Shown here piece after piece: positions 9,080-18,564 of a DNA stretch of 64,000 nt; positions within the stretch are counted from its first letter, which is position 1, and each line of letters opens with the position of its first letter. The DNA comes from Natrinema amylolyticus_A. GTDB lineage: Archaea > Halobacteriota > Halobacteria > Halobacteriales > Natrialbaceae. A program made the position numbers and the translations under genes. The notes below the pieces were generated by a model, which saw nothing but the letters and a program-made list of their open reading frames with translations, was not told where the DNA came from and did no database searches. Where the stretch lies: NCBI RefSeq assembly GCF_042678045.1, contig NZ_JBHUDI010000011.1, forward strand, positions 496,001 through 560,000. The letters are read 5' to 3'.

Positions 9080-9418
9080 TTACCAGTCGACACTCAGCGT
9101 ACCGTCGCCGTGGGGATCGGGCGCGATCTCCTCGTCGGTGCGGCGGTCGACGACGTGGATACAGCCGTCGTCTTTCTTCGCGGGACAGACTTCCGCGGCG
9201 CGGACGTTGTGCTCGAGATCTTCCTCGCCGATGAAGTATTCCGCCGGCTGGGCCATGCCGGAGGCGATTGACATCTCCCAGTTGTCGCTGACTTCGGCGC
9301 ATTTGCCCGCGCCGAAGCACTTGTTGGCCTCGAAGATGATCTTGTAGGGTTTTTCGTCGATCGGTGGCGCGTCGCTCGAGCCGACGTCGCTGGCGCGCTG
9401 AATGCCGTCGTCGCTCAT
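9080..9418 (-). CDS. Single-cluster ferredoxin
   Basis: A 112-residue small electron carrier. Cluster ligands are C34 and C40 (NKCFGAGKC), C78 followed by proline (EVCPA), and C86. The C-x5-C spacing lacks the middle cysteine of classical CxxCxxC ferredoxins, as in mono-cluster 3Fe-4S/4Fe-4S ferredoxins serving P450 or dehydrogenases. A ~24-residue polar N-terminal extension precedes the core. I chose ATG 9418; the open frame runs much further upstream but only as antisense of the next gene. It may accept electrons from local oxidoreductases such as the AOR, but this is inference. Confidence 0.85.
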   Translation of the reverse strand: MSDDGIQRASDVGSSDAPPIDEKPYKIIFEANKCFGAGKCAEVSDNWEMSIASGMAQPAEYFIGEEDLEHNVRAAEVCPAKKDDGCIHVVDRRTDEEIAPDPHGDGTLSVDW

Positions 9419-9480
9419 TGGATCATAGTTCGACCGAGCCGTCTTTCGCGTTACGGTTAGCGCGAGTGAGGCGGGACGGC

Positions 9481-10431
9481 TTACGCTGAGGCCTGGGCTT
9501 TTGGCCTCGGCAGGTCGTACGTGACGCCAGTCAACTCCCTCGAGACGGCCCACAGCCGACGGGCCGTCTCCTCGTCGTACGAACGCTCCGAGGAGGCCTG
9601 TCGCTCGGGTGTCCCGCGCATGTTCATGACGCCGCCTGGGCCGTAGTATGCGCCACCCTCGGCGTCCGGTGCGGTCGCGGCGTACAGCGTCGGCAGCGAG
9701 CCCATTGCGGCCGGCTGGGCGAGGACCGTGTTCATGACCCACATCGCGGCCTTCCGGAGGCGGCTACCGCGCTGTTCGGGGCCGCGGAACTGCAACTGCG
9801 TGTTCGCATAGCCCGGATGGACGGCGATGCTCTTGGCGTTTGCATCCGCCGTTCGCAGGCGGCGCTCGAGTTCGTACGCAAACAGGACGTTCGCCAGCTT
9901 CGACTGGGCGTAGGCGTCCCACGGGTCGTAGGACTGCTCGCCGTGGAGGTCGTCGAAGTCGATCTCGCCGCGTTCGTGGATGCCGCTCGAGACGGTGACG
10001 ATCCGCGAGTCGGATGCCTTCTCGAGCCCCAGAGTCTCGAGCAGCAGCCCGGTGAGCGCGAAGTGACCGAGGTGATTGACGCCGAACTGGGTTTCGAAGC
10101 CGTCCGCGGTCTCCGAGCGCGGGATCGCCATGACGCCCGCGTTATTGATCAGGACGTCTACCTCCTCGTCGCCGAGTCGGTCGGCGAACGCGCGAACGGA
10201 CTCGAGATCCCCGAGATCGCACTCCTCGACGCGCAGGTCGGCAGTAGGTACCATATCGCGAACGTCTCGTGCCGCGTCCTGACCGCGTTCGGTGCTTCGG
10301 CAGGCCATAATCACCGTCGCGCCGTTGCGTGCGAGTTCGCGGGTGGTCTCGAGGCCGATGCCGCTGTTCGCGCCCGTGACGACGATCCGTTGGCCGTCCT
10401 GATCCGGGATGTCGTCGGCTGTCCAGCCCAT
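9481..10431 (-). CDS. Short-chain dehydrogenase/reductase (retinol-dehydrogenase-like)
   Basis: A 316-residue SDR. The Rossmann dinucleotide motif TGANSGIG lies near residue 20, followed by MACRS, which favours NADP(H). NNAGVM is near residue 95 and the catalytic YAQSK tyrosine/lysine pair is near 175. The length and the extended C-terminus match the RDH/WWOX-like subgroup common in haloarchaea. It should catalyse NAD(P)-dependent oxidoreduction of an alcohol or ketone in the cytoplasm; the substrate is unknown. It is followed downstream by the ferredoxin gene on the same strand after 62 bp. Confidence 0.9.
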   Translation of the reverse strand: MGWTADDIPDQDGQRIVVTGANSGIGLETTRELARNGATVIMACRSTERGQDAARDVRDMVPTADLRVEECDLGDLESVRAFADRLGDEEVDVLINNAGVMAIPRSETADGFETQFGVNHLGHFALTGLLLETLGLEKASDSRIVTVSSGIHERGEIDFDDLHGEQSYDPWDAYAQSKLANVLFAYELERRLRTADANAKSIAVHPGYANTQLQFRGPEQRGSRLRKAAMWVMNTVLAQPAAMGSLPTLYAATAPDAEGGAYYGPGGVMNMRGTPERQASSERSYDEETARRLWAVSRELTGVTYDLPRPKAQASA

Positions 10432-10544
10432 ATGTCCGGTATGCTATCTTGGACCTAAATGCGTGTGCCAGTCATCCCGCTTTGTACTTGTGTCATCGGC
10501 GCTACTCGAGCACCGGTCAAAACAGTGACCGTCGGCGGTCCTCG

Positions 10545-11063
<519 letters not shown>

Positions 11064-11189
11064 ACGTCGGGGTCGACGGGACGACTGAAAACGATAGTGG
11101 TCTCGCGTCGCGGTCGCCGGTGCGGTGGGTGTGGGTCGCCGTCGACTCGCGGCCGCAGGTACATACCCCCAGCCGTGGAACAGCCAGCC

Positions 11190-12173
11190 ATGAGCGACGG
11201 CGCGCACACGGCAGCCCAGGTCACGCTCGCTCGACTGCCGTCGGGCGTGAAACTGACGACGACGGTCCACACCTATCGGGGCGCCGAGCCAGGACCGACG
11301 CTGTACGTGCAGGCGGCCCAGCACGGCCGCGAGATCAATGGAACGGAAGTGCTCCGACGGTTTCACGAGCGCCTGCCCCTCGAGTCGCTGGCGGGGACCG
11401 TGATCGCCGTTCCCGTCGCGAACCCGCTGACGTTCGATCGCGTCTCCTACACGACGCCGGAGCCGTTCGACAGCGTCAACCCGAACATGAATCGGATCTG
11501 GCCGGGCGACGACGACGGGACCCTCCACCAGCGCATGGCTGCCCGCCTCTGGGAGTACGTCACGGCGGCCGACGCCGTCGTCGATCTCCATACGGGGAGC
11601 CCCGACATGCTCCCCCACGTCGTCTACAGCGCGGGCGACGACCGCTCTCGGTCACTCGCCGAAGCCTTCGGAACCGACCTCCTGCTGGCCGAACAGACGG
11701 GCGACGATGCCACCGACGAGTGGTCCCGACGCGATTTCGACGGCAAGCTCCGGGTCACCGCCGTCGACGAAGGAATCCCCGCGATCACGCCCGAACTCGG
11801 CCACAACAAGCAGATCCTCGAGAGGGTCGTCGCCGACGGCGTCGCGGGCCTGCTCGACGTCTGTCGCCAGCTCGGGCTCCTTCCCGGCACGGTTCCCACA
11901 CGCGAGCAGACCGTTGCCCGGAATCACGCCGGGCAGGTCACCGCCACCGAGTCCGGGCTGTTCCGGCCGAACCCGACGCTCGAGGTGGGTGATGTGATCG
12001 AGGCGAGGACGTCGATCGGGACGGTCTATCAGCCGACGACGTACGAACCACTCCAGGAGGCGTCCGTCGACCGCGGCGGCGTGCTCTCTGCGCTCACCAG
12101 GGAAGCGACCGTGACCGCTGGCGACCAACTCGCGAACGTGGCGCTGGTCGACGACGAGCACTCGATCACGTGA
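11190..12173 (+). CDS. Succinylglutamate desuccinylase/aspartoacylase-family zinc hydrolase
   Basis: A 327-residue M14-like deacylase. Zinc ligands appear in QHGREINGTE (His and Glu near residues 46-49) and in VVDLHTG near 139; the catalytic glutamate is probably in ITPELG near 205. The C-terminal ~90 residues form the small beta domain of this family (GLFRPNPTLEVGD and similar). Members remove acyl groups from amino acids or act as AGTPBP-type peptidases; the haloarchaeal substrate is unknown. The start ATG 11190 is divergent from the cyclophilin gene, with 126 bp between them. Confidence 0.88.
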   Translation: MSDGAHTAAQVTLARLPSGVKLTTTVHTYRGAEPGPTLYVQAAQHGREINGTEVLRRFHERLPLESLAGTVIAVPVANPLTFDRVSYTTPEPFDSVNPNMNRIWPGDDDGTLHQRMAARLWEYVTAADAVVDLHTGSPDMLPHVVYSAGDDRSRSLAEAFGTDLLLAEQTGDDATDEWSRRDFDGKLRVTAVDEGIPAITPELGHNKQILERVVADGVAGLLDVCRQLGLLPGTVPTREQTVARNHAGQVTATESGLFRPNPTLEVGDVIEARTSIGTVYQPTTYEPLQEASVDRGGVLSALTREATVTAGDQLANVALVDDEHSIT

Positions 12174-12197
12174 CGGTGGCTCACTCGGCCGAACCCG

Positions 12198-13448
12198 CTA
12201 CTCGTCGAGCGCATCGATCCGCAGGTCCTCGTCGAAGCGGAGCGCGCCGTCGACCTCGCACTCGTCGACGTCGTCGAAGGCCCAGCGCGCGATCGTGCGG
12301 CGATGAACTTCGTCGGCGCCGTCGACGATGCGAAACGCCCGCACGTCCTCGTAGAAGTGTGCCAGTGGCAGATCCTTGCCGATCCCGTTGCCGCCACAGC
12401 ACTGGACCGCGAGATCGATGGTTTCGTTGGTGACGGTCGCCGTATACAGCTTGGCCATCGCGACCTCGACGCGCGCGTCGCTGTCGTCGAGTTCGCGGGC
12501 CGCGTGTCGGACCATCGTCCGCGCGGCGTGGAGTTCGGTTTCGGCCTGTGCGATTCGATGGCGTAACGCCTGTTTGTTCGCGAGCGTCGCGTCGAAACCC
12601 TCGCGCTGACTGAGATAGGCCTTGGCGATCTCGAGCGATCGCTTTGCCATCCCGGCGTAGCGCATACAGTGGGTCAGTCGGCCGCCGCCGAGTCGGCGCT
12701 GGGCGATCCGAAAGCCCTGGCCTTCCTCACCGATCGTGTTCTCGACGGGGACGCGGACGTCGTCGAACTTCACTTCGGCGTGACCACCCTCGCGGTCGGT
12801 GATGCCGTGACCGCCCAGATGGGGGATGTTCCGCACCACCTCGACGCCGTCGGCCGTCCGCGGGACGAGGATGATCGAGGTCCCCTCGTACGGGTGGGCG
12901 TCCAGGTCGGTCCGCACCATCACGAGATAGAAGTCGGCGTTCAGGCCGTCGGTGGTCCACCATTTGTGGGCGTTGATGACCCACTCGTCACCGTCTTTGA
13001 TCGCGGTGCTCTGGAGCATCTTCGGGTCCGACCCGCCACCCTGCATCGGCTCGGTCATCGCAAACGCAGAGGTGCGGTCACCCTGAACGAGCGGACGGAG
13101 CCACTCCGCTTTCTGGTCGTCGGTACCGGCGAACTCGAGCGTGTGCATGTTCCCCTCCTGAGGCGCGTTCGCGCGGATCGCCAGCGGGCCGATCAGCGAG
13201 CGGCCGACCTGCTCGAAGGCGGGCAGCATGTCCCGGAAATTCAGTCCCTGCCCACCGTACTCCTCGAGGACCTGCGGTGCGAACAGATCACGGTCCCTGG
13301 CTTGCTCCCAGAGGTCGTGAATCTCGTCGGTCGTGACTGTCTCGCCGGTGCTGAGTGCCTCCCGCTCTCGCGGGATGACGACCTCGTCGATGAAGTCCTC
13401 GACGCGACTCGCAACCGCCGTCGCTCGCTCGGAGTCATGATAGTCCAT
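12198..13448 (-). CDS. Acyl-CoA dehydrogenase
   Basis: A 416-residue flavoprotein of the acyl-CoA dehydrogenase family, which introduces an alpha-beta double bond into acyl-CoA and hands electrons to ETF. Visible signatures are EEYGGQGLNFRD near residue 70, FAMTEP near 130, WWTTDGLNADF, and the C-terminal QCCGGNGIGKDLPL. The ATG at 13448 is preferred over a GTG 9 bp upstream. It most resembles the ACAD10/11-like subgroup. It is followed upstream by a CoA-transferase gene on the same strand, separated by 57 bp, so the two may share an operon for activating and oxidising an acid. Confidence 0.92.
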   Translation of the reverse strand: MDYHDSERATAVASRVEDFIDEVVIPREREALSTGETVTTDEIHDLWEQARDRDLFAPQVLEEYGGQGLNFRDMLPAFEQVGRSLIGPLAIRANAPQEGNMHTLEFAGTDDQKAEWLRPLVQGDRTSAFAMTEPMQGGGSDPKMLQSTAIKDGDEWVINAHKWWTTDGLNADFYLVMVRTDLDAHPYEGTSIILVPRTADGVEVVRNIPHLGGHGITDREGGHAEVKFDDVRVPVENTIGEEGQGFRIAQRRLGGGRLTHCMRYAGMAKRSLEIAKAYLSQREGFDATLANKQALRHRIAQAETELHAARTMVRHAARELDDSDARVEVAMAKLYTATVTNETIDLAVQCCGGNGIGKDLPLAHFYEDVRAFRIVDGADEVHRRTIARWAFDDVDECEVDGALRFDEDLRIDALDE

Positions 13449-13505
13449 ACCACTCACGATCGGATACAGCAGTGTAAAGCTATACCGTCCGACACCAATA
13501 GCGGT

Positions 13506-14669
13506 TCAGCGGATGACGCCCGCGTCGCGCAGGTCGGCTCGTTGTGCCTCGTCGTAGCCCACCGACGCGAGCAGGTCGTCGGTGTGCTCGCCGTGCGCCG
13601 GGAGCGACTCGTCGTGGCTCTCGGGTGCGTCCGATCCCGCGGCCGGAAATCCGACCCGCGGAGGTGCATCGTCCGGTCGTTCGACCAGTCCGCGGGCCTC
13701 CAACTGCCGATCGTCCAGCGCCTCGGCTGGCGTATACACCGGGCCGACGGCCGTCTCGTCGCTCAGCGTCTCGAGCCACTCGTCCCGCGAGCGACTCGCG
13801 AACAGGGCCTCGAGTTCCTCGCGGACGGCTTTCAGTTCGGCCGGATCGTCGCTGCCGTGGACATCGAGGAAGTCCTCGCGACCGACTTCCTCACAGAAGG
13901 CAACCCAGAACTTCTCCTCGAGCGCTGCAAACGTTACGTATTGTCCATCAGCAGTTTCGTAGACATCGTACCAGGGGTACTGTCCAGTGTACGGCGTTTC
14001 GCCCGGCCGCGGCTCGTCGCCGGTGAGCGCCTCGTAGGCGATCGCCTGCGAGAAGGAAGCGACCACGTCGGTCATGGCGACGTCGACGTACTCCCCGCCG
14101 TTGCCGAGTTCACGCGAGAGCAGGCCACCGACGACGCTGAACGCCGCGAACAGGCCACCGCCGAAGTCACCGATCTGGTAGCCTGGAATCTGTGGCGGTG
14201 CCGACTCGTCCTCGCGGGTCATATCGAGCAACCCGGCGACGCCGACGTAGTTGAGGTCGTGACCCGCACGATCAGCGTACGGACCGGTCTGGCCGTAGCC
14301 CGACAGCGAGCAGTAGACCAGCTCGTCGTTGTACTCGGTCAGTGTCTCGTAGTCGATCTCGAGGCGGTCGACGACGCCCGGCCGGAACCCCTCGATGACG
14401 ACGTCTGCCGTCTCGACCAGCCGGTAGAACGCGGTCCGACCTTCCGGAGACTTGAGGTCGAGTGCGACGCTTCGCTTGCCGCGATTGACACTGTCGAACA
14501 GCGCGCCGACGTCACGGTCGGTCAACGGCGGTAGCTGTCTGGCGTAATCGCCCGTGTCGGTGTCTTCGACTTTGACCACGTCGGCACCCGCGTCGGCGAG
14601 CAGTTGCGTCGCGTACGGCCCTGGGAGAAGTCGAGTCAGGTCAAGAACCTGAACCGAATCGAGTTGCAT
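13506..14669 (-). CDS. Family III CoA-transferase (CaiB/BaiF type)
   Basis: A 387-residue CoA-transferase. The N-terminus VLDLTRLLPGPYATQLLADAGADVVKVE and NRGKRSVALDLKSPEG are the standard family III signatures, and the catalytic aspartate lies near residue 150 in LLDMTRED. The region YQIGDFGGGLFAAF is also conserved. These enzymes move CoA between organic acids, or act as racemases (alpha-methylacyl-CoA racemase is the same fold). The acyl-CoA dehydrogenase gene lies 57 bp downstream, suggesting a shared acid-degradation pathway. Substrate unknown. Confidence 0.92.
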   Translation of the reverse strand: MQLDSVQVLDLTRLLPGPYATQLLADAGADVVKVEDTDTGDYARQLPPLTDRDVGALFDSVNRGKRSVALDLKSPEGRTAFYRLVETADVVIEGFRPGVVDRLEIDYETLTEYNDELVYCSLSGYGQTGPYADRAGHDLNYVGVAGLLDMTREDESAPPQIPGYQIGDFGGGLFAAFSVVGGLLSRELGNGGEYVDVAMTDVVASFSQAIAYEALTGDEPRPGETPYTGQYPWYDVYETADGQYVTFAALEEKFWVAFCEEVGREDFLDVHGSDDPAELKAVREELEALFASRSRDEWLETLSDETAVGPVYTPAEALDDRQLEARGLVERPDDAPPRVGFPAAGSDAPESHDESLPAHGEHTDDLLASVGYDEAQRADLRDAGVIR

Positions 14670-14755
14670 GGTCCCACGTGACCGTCCGATTGCAAAAGCC
14701 TACTGCCAGTGCTGGTTCGATGGCCCCGATCCGGTCGACCGGTGCCGTCTCCCGG

Positions 14756-15827
14756 TCAGTACGCCTGTAGCTCCTCGAGGACGGCCTGGGCGCTGCCGTC
14801 GGCGATGACCTCACGGGCCTGCTCGAGTCCTTCGTCCAGGCTGTCGACGTCCTGGCGGGCGTACATCCGGAACGCGCCGTTGAGTGCGATCGCGTCGGCG
14901 AAGTGGTCCTCGCGCTCGCCGGCGAGGACGGCTTCGGTGATCGCCGCGGAGTCGGCTGCCACGTCGTCGACGGCGAGATCGTCGCGTTCCATCTCCATGC
15001 CGTACTCGGCGGTCTCGATCTCGTAGTCGTCGAAGGACTCGTTGCCGTCGGCTCCCGCTTCGTCCCACTCGGCCACCTTCGTGTAGCCGGGGCGGATGTC
15101 GTCGTAGCCTTCCATTCCCTGGAAGAAGATCGCCCGGGAGTAGTCGAGTCGGTCGCTCTCCTTGATGAGATCGGTCAGCTTCTTCGCGAACGCGAGGTGG
15201 TAGAACGAGCCCAGGTGGACGTCGGCGTTCGCGGGGTTGGCGACGGTCTCGATCGTGTTGACGAAGGTTCGGACGCCCATCTCGTCGCGGCGTTCGAAGA
15301 GGTCGTCGACGCCGGGGTTGAACGCGGGTTGGTAGTAGAAGCCGAAGCCAGTCTCGTCGACCATGTCGGCGCTTTCTTCGGGCTCGAGCTCGGTCCGGAT
15401 GCCGAGTTCGTCGAGGACGTGTTTGTACGCCGTGGCCTTCTGGGAGGGGACGTAGTCGCCGGAGTGGACGACGACCGGCGTACCCGCGGCGGGGGGGNNC
15501 GACGCCGAGGATGGCGGACGTGTCCTTCCCGTCGTAGTTCGCGCCGCAGTCGACCGGATCGCAGTCGGGTTCGGCGGTCACGACCGACTCCTCGCGCATG
15601 ACGTCGGTGTACGCCGCCAGTTCCTCTGGGTTGTTGCGCTTCCAGCGGTTGGCCAGCCAGAACGCGCCGAGGGTGGTCTCCTCGGGCTCGCCCGCGAGAA
15701 TCCGCTGGAACGCCTCGCGAGCCTGCGCGGGGCTCATGTCGTCGGCCGACTTGGGACCCGAACCGATGACCTCCGTCATCAGGCGTTTCAACGGCCATTC
15801 GCCGAACGTCTGGGATGCCTTCGCCAT
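14756..15827 (-). CDS. Anthranilate phosphoribosyltransferase-like protein (TrpD2 type), interrupted by an N gap
   Basis: The N-terminal helix domain (MAKASQTFGEWPLKRLM) and the DCGANYDGKDTSAILG glycine-rich loop are in one frame, and the remainder (DETGFGFYYQPAFNP through LEELQAY) continues in another. The switch coincides with two N bases at 15498-15499 in a G run, so this is one gene broken by an assembly gap. TrpD enzymes join phosphoribosyl pyrophosphate to anthranilate. This longer haloarchaeal paralogue stands outside the trp operon and its substrate is uncertain. A few residues are missing around the gap, where the family has VGAGxxxAAAGTPV. Confidence 0.85.
15498..15499. other. Assembly gap (two N) in a poly-G run
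   Basis: The bases read GGGGGGGNNC. The flanking coding frames no longer agree, so an unknown number of bases is lost here. Confidence 0.98.
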
Positions 15828-16094
15828 GTGCGGCCGTTAGGAGGGATGGCGCAAAAACCCCGCGTTTCTGTCACCAGAACCCCGATCAAATGCCGGATCC
15901 GAAGATCGTATTCCGGGTGGCCGCGAGCGGCCAAACGAAAGACCGGCACGAACAGCAATAGCGGCGGGAGCCGTCATCGTTGTTACGCGGTTCCGAATCA
16001 GTCGATTTCGTCGCGGTTCTCACAATCGCTGTCGAACGACTGTCATTCTTCACTGACCGATATATTTTCTTACTAGTACTCGTAGTTTCATCTC

Positions 16095-17141
16095 GTGACC
16101 GACGGACCCGTGCCGATCGAGACGCTCGATTTGCTTCTACTCGGCTTCTTCGCCGTCGTCTCGCTGTTTTTGCTTGTCGCCATCCACTACATGCCCAGTG
16201 CCGAACTCGACCGGCTTGAACGGGACGACGGCCTCGACCGGTGGTCGGTCTGGATACTCTGTGTCGTCAGTCTCTTCGTGCTATTCGTTCTCGTCGCGAG
16301 AATCGTTCCCACTGATCACAGTTCTCTCCAGTATATCCGCGCCCGATATTTCGGCTATGTCGGTGTCGGCATGTTCGTTACTGGCGTCTTCACACTTGGT
16401 CGAGCGATTGTCATGATCGGGCCTGCAAGACAGGTGTCCGAACTCGAGCGGATGCCGATCGGTGAGTTGACCGACGGTGGCGAGACGGGCGGAACCGACC
16501 CCGAGAACGACCACCCGATGCGAGAAGATTGTGATCACCTCGTCGCCCTCTCGGGCGAGGCTGTCGCGACCGACGGAACCGTCGAGGCACCGTTTACCGG
16601 CACCGAAGCGGTCGTTTACGAGAGTACCGTCTTCGAACCCTCCGACGACTACGGCGAGTCGAACGCCGATCCGCTGGACGAGTACGACTGGCGAGCAGCA
16701 AACCTGTTTTCCGATCGCGTCCCCTTCGCGATCGACGACGGGACGGGGCGGGTTCGAGTGGAACCAACAGGGGCAACCCTCGAACTGGACCAGTTGGATG
16801 TGTTCGAGGTCGCAGGTGACGAGCAAGCGCCCGAACGGATCGAGGCGATGTTTCTAGCGACGCAGGCGCTAAACGGAACGACCCGCCACCGCCGCTACGA
16901 AGAGGCGGCCCTCGCTCCCGGTGACCGTGTGTTGATCGTTGGTCGACTCGAGGACGGCACTGTTTCCGGCGGATCGGACGAGACGTGGACAGTCAGCCGG
17001 TCACCACCGTTCGTCATCACATCGAAGTCGCTCCCGAGGTTGCAGGACGAGTATCGGTTTCGTCTCGTAAGAGGCGCTCTTGGACTCTTCCTCTCCGCTA
17101 CTGGTCTCTTCGTATACCTCCGAGCCAGCGGTGCAGTATAA
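16095..17141 (+). CDS. Membrane protein with GIDE-like domain
   Basis: A 348-residue protein, GTG start at 16095. Three hydrophobic helices occupy about residues 10-33, 51-71 and 82-104, a large soluble domain of ~200 residues follows, and a final helix lies near 322-340. The soluble part has the GEAVATDGTVEAPFTGTEAVVYE pattern and a later ALAPGDRVLIVGRL strand, as in the GIDE/BAM domain of membrane-bound MUL1-like proteins. Archaeal members lack the RING finger, so ubiquitin-ligase labels in databases are misleading. The role is unknown, probably membrane-associated. Confidence 0.75.
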   Translation: MTDGPVPIETLDLLLLGFFAVVSLFLLVAIHYMPSAELDRLERDDGLDRWSVWILCVVSLFVLFVLVARIVPTDHSSLQYIRARYFGYVGVGMFVTGVFTLGRAIVMIGPARQVSELERMPIGELTDGGETGGTDPENDHPMREDCDHLVALSGEAVATDGTVEAPFTGTEAVVYESTVFEPSDDYGESNADPLDEYDWRAANLFSDRVPFAIDDGTGRVRVEPTGATLELDQLDVFEVAGDEQAPERIEAMFLATQALNGTTRHRRYEEAALAPGDRVLIVGRLEDGTVSGGSDETWTVSRSPPFVITSKSLPRLQDEYRFRLVRGALGLFLSATGLFVYLRASGAV

Positions 17142-17192
17142 CGGTCATATCGACCCGAAAACGATAGGGCCTCCTTCTCCCTAGGGAAACCA

Positions 17193-18233
17193 ATGAGTAC
17201 CCTGTCGGGGAACTGGCGTGAGGCCATCGACGACGTGGACGCAGCGCTGATCGACGGCTACCAGAGCGGCTTCCCGGTCGAGGAACGGCCGTTCCGCCGG
17301 CTCGCTGCTGACCTCGAGATCGACGAATCGGAGGCACTCGAGCGCGTTCGCGCGCTCAAAGAGGCGGGGATCGTCCGTCGGTTCGGTGCCGTCCTCAATC
17401 CGCCGGTGATCGGCTCGTCGACGCTCGCCGCCGTCCAGGCGCCTGAAGATCGCTTCGACGAGATCGCAGCGATCATCAACGACTACCGGCAGGTCAACCA
17501 CAACTACGCTCGCGACCACGAGTGGAACATGTGGTTCGTCGTCACCGCCGGCTCACAGCAGCGACGCGACGAAATTCTCGCCGAGATCGAGGCCGAAACC
17601 GGCTGTGAGGTCCTCAACCTGCCGATGCTGACCGACTACTACATCGACCTCGAGTTCCCCGTCGTCAACAGCGATCGGTTCGCACGCGAGTCGCTCGAAG
17701 ATCGCACCGACTCGTCGGCGACCCGGATCAGTGAGTCAGCGACGGGTGATCTCTCCGCGCTCGAGGCGGATCTCTTGCTCGAGATCCAGGACGGCTTTCC
17801 GCTCTCGGCGACGCCGTATCGGGACATCGCCGAGAGCATCGGCTCCGACGTCGCGGACGTGCTCGAGGCCGTTTCCCGGCTGCTCGAGAACGGGTGTATC
17901 AAGCGGATCGGCTGTATCATCAACCACGTCGTGACGGGCTTCGACGCCAACTGTATGGTCGTCTGGGACGTCCCCGACGACCGACTCGACGAGTGGGGCG
18001 AGCGTGCGGGGGGACTGCCCTACGTGACGCTGTGTTATCACCGGCCGCGCAGACCCGACCAGGAGTGGCCCTACAACCTGTTTACGATGATCCACGGCCG
18101 CGATCCCGAGGCCGTCGACGAGAAAATCGACGAACTCGCGGCCGATTACCTCCCCGTCGACCACGAGCGACTCTACTCGACCGAGACACTGAAACAGACG
18201 GGTGCCCGGTACGAGGATCTGGTCGGTAACTAA
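17193..18233 (+). CDS. ahbB: Siroheme decarboxylase, AhbA-AhbB-type fusion (Lrp/AsnC fold)
   Basis: A 346-residue protein with two tandem AsnC-like modules, each a winged helix followed by an alpha-beta sandwich. The first (about 15-160) has NHNYARDHEWNMWFVV; the second (about 190-340) has TLCYHRPRRPDQEWPYNLFTMIHG. These are the substrate-pocket signatures of siroheme decarboxylase, which converts siroheme to 12,18-didecarboxysiroheme in the alternative haem pathway of archaea. In most organisms AhbA and AhbB are separate chains that form a heterodimer; here they are joined. It can be misannotated as an Lrp regulator. Confidence 0.88.
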   Translation: MSTLSGNWREAIDDVDAALIDGYQSGFPVEERPFRRLAADLEIDESEALERVRALKEAGIVRRFGAVLNPPVIGSSTLAAVQAPEDRFDEIAAIINDYRQVNHNYARDHEWNMWFVVTAGSQQRRDEILAEIEAETGCEVLNLPMLTDYYIDLEFPVVNSDRFARESLEDRTDSSATRISESATGDLSALEADLLLEIQDGFPLSATPYRDIAESIGSDVADVLEAVSRLLENGCIKRIGCIINHVVTGFDANCMVVWDVPDDRLDEWGERAGGLPYVTLCYHRPRRPDQEWPYNLFTMIHGRDPEAVDEKIDELAADYLPVDHERLYSTETLKQTGARYEDLVGN

Positions 18234-18336
18234 CGTCTGTGACACCGTCCGTGATCACTTCACGCGGCCGTTCGCTCGGCAGGGGTGGCCAGTACATGTA
18301 TGCAATCAATATATATCAAATGATTTTGGAATAGCC

Positions 18337-18450
18337 TCTTTAAATCCGCGCTCCAACAGACGGGTTGCACCGCAAGGTGCGCCATGTGTGGGGACCGACC
18401 ACCTGTTACCATTCGACCCCCCACATAGGGACTTCCGATTCCGGAAGCGT
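18337..18450 (+). ncRNA. Candidate structured non-coding RNA with three hairpins
   Basis: The intergenic space between two convergent genes holds a TATA-like CTTTAAAT at 18339-18346, followed by three neat hairpins. The first is GCACC-GCAA-GGTGC (18367-18380, GNRA loop). The second is TGTGGGG (18387-18393) pairing with CCCCACA (18419-18425). The third is CTTCCG-ATTC-CGGAAG (18432-18447). No reading frame fits. The strand is uncertain because a TATA-like TTTATTATC also lies on the minus strand at about 18472-18479. I cannot match it to a known RNA family. Confidence 0.45.
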
Positions 18451-18564
18451 CTCCCCATTGGTCGACGACGATAATAAATGATTTCGCCCCTCGAGCGAGG
18501 TGTGTCGTCGAGGACGCGGCTTCCACCCTGCCTGTCGAGCGGTGCTGTCGTCGGAGCGACGGTG

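Noticed and set aside
12669..14534. 621-residue plus-strand reading frame
   Set aside because: It spans antisense across the acyl-CoA dehydrogenase and CoA-transferase genes; no domain is visible.
16095..17141. E3 ubiquitin ligase
   Set aside because: The GIDE-like domain is present but there is no RING finger; the enzyme label does not hold for archaea.
17193..18233. Calling this gene an Lrp/AsnC transcription regulator
   Set aside because: Both modules carry the substrate-pocket signatures of siroheme decarboxylase, which shares the AsnC fold.
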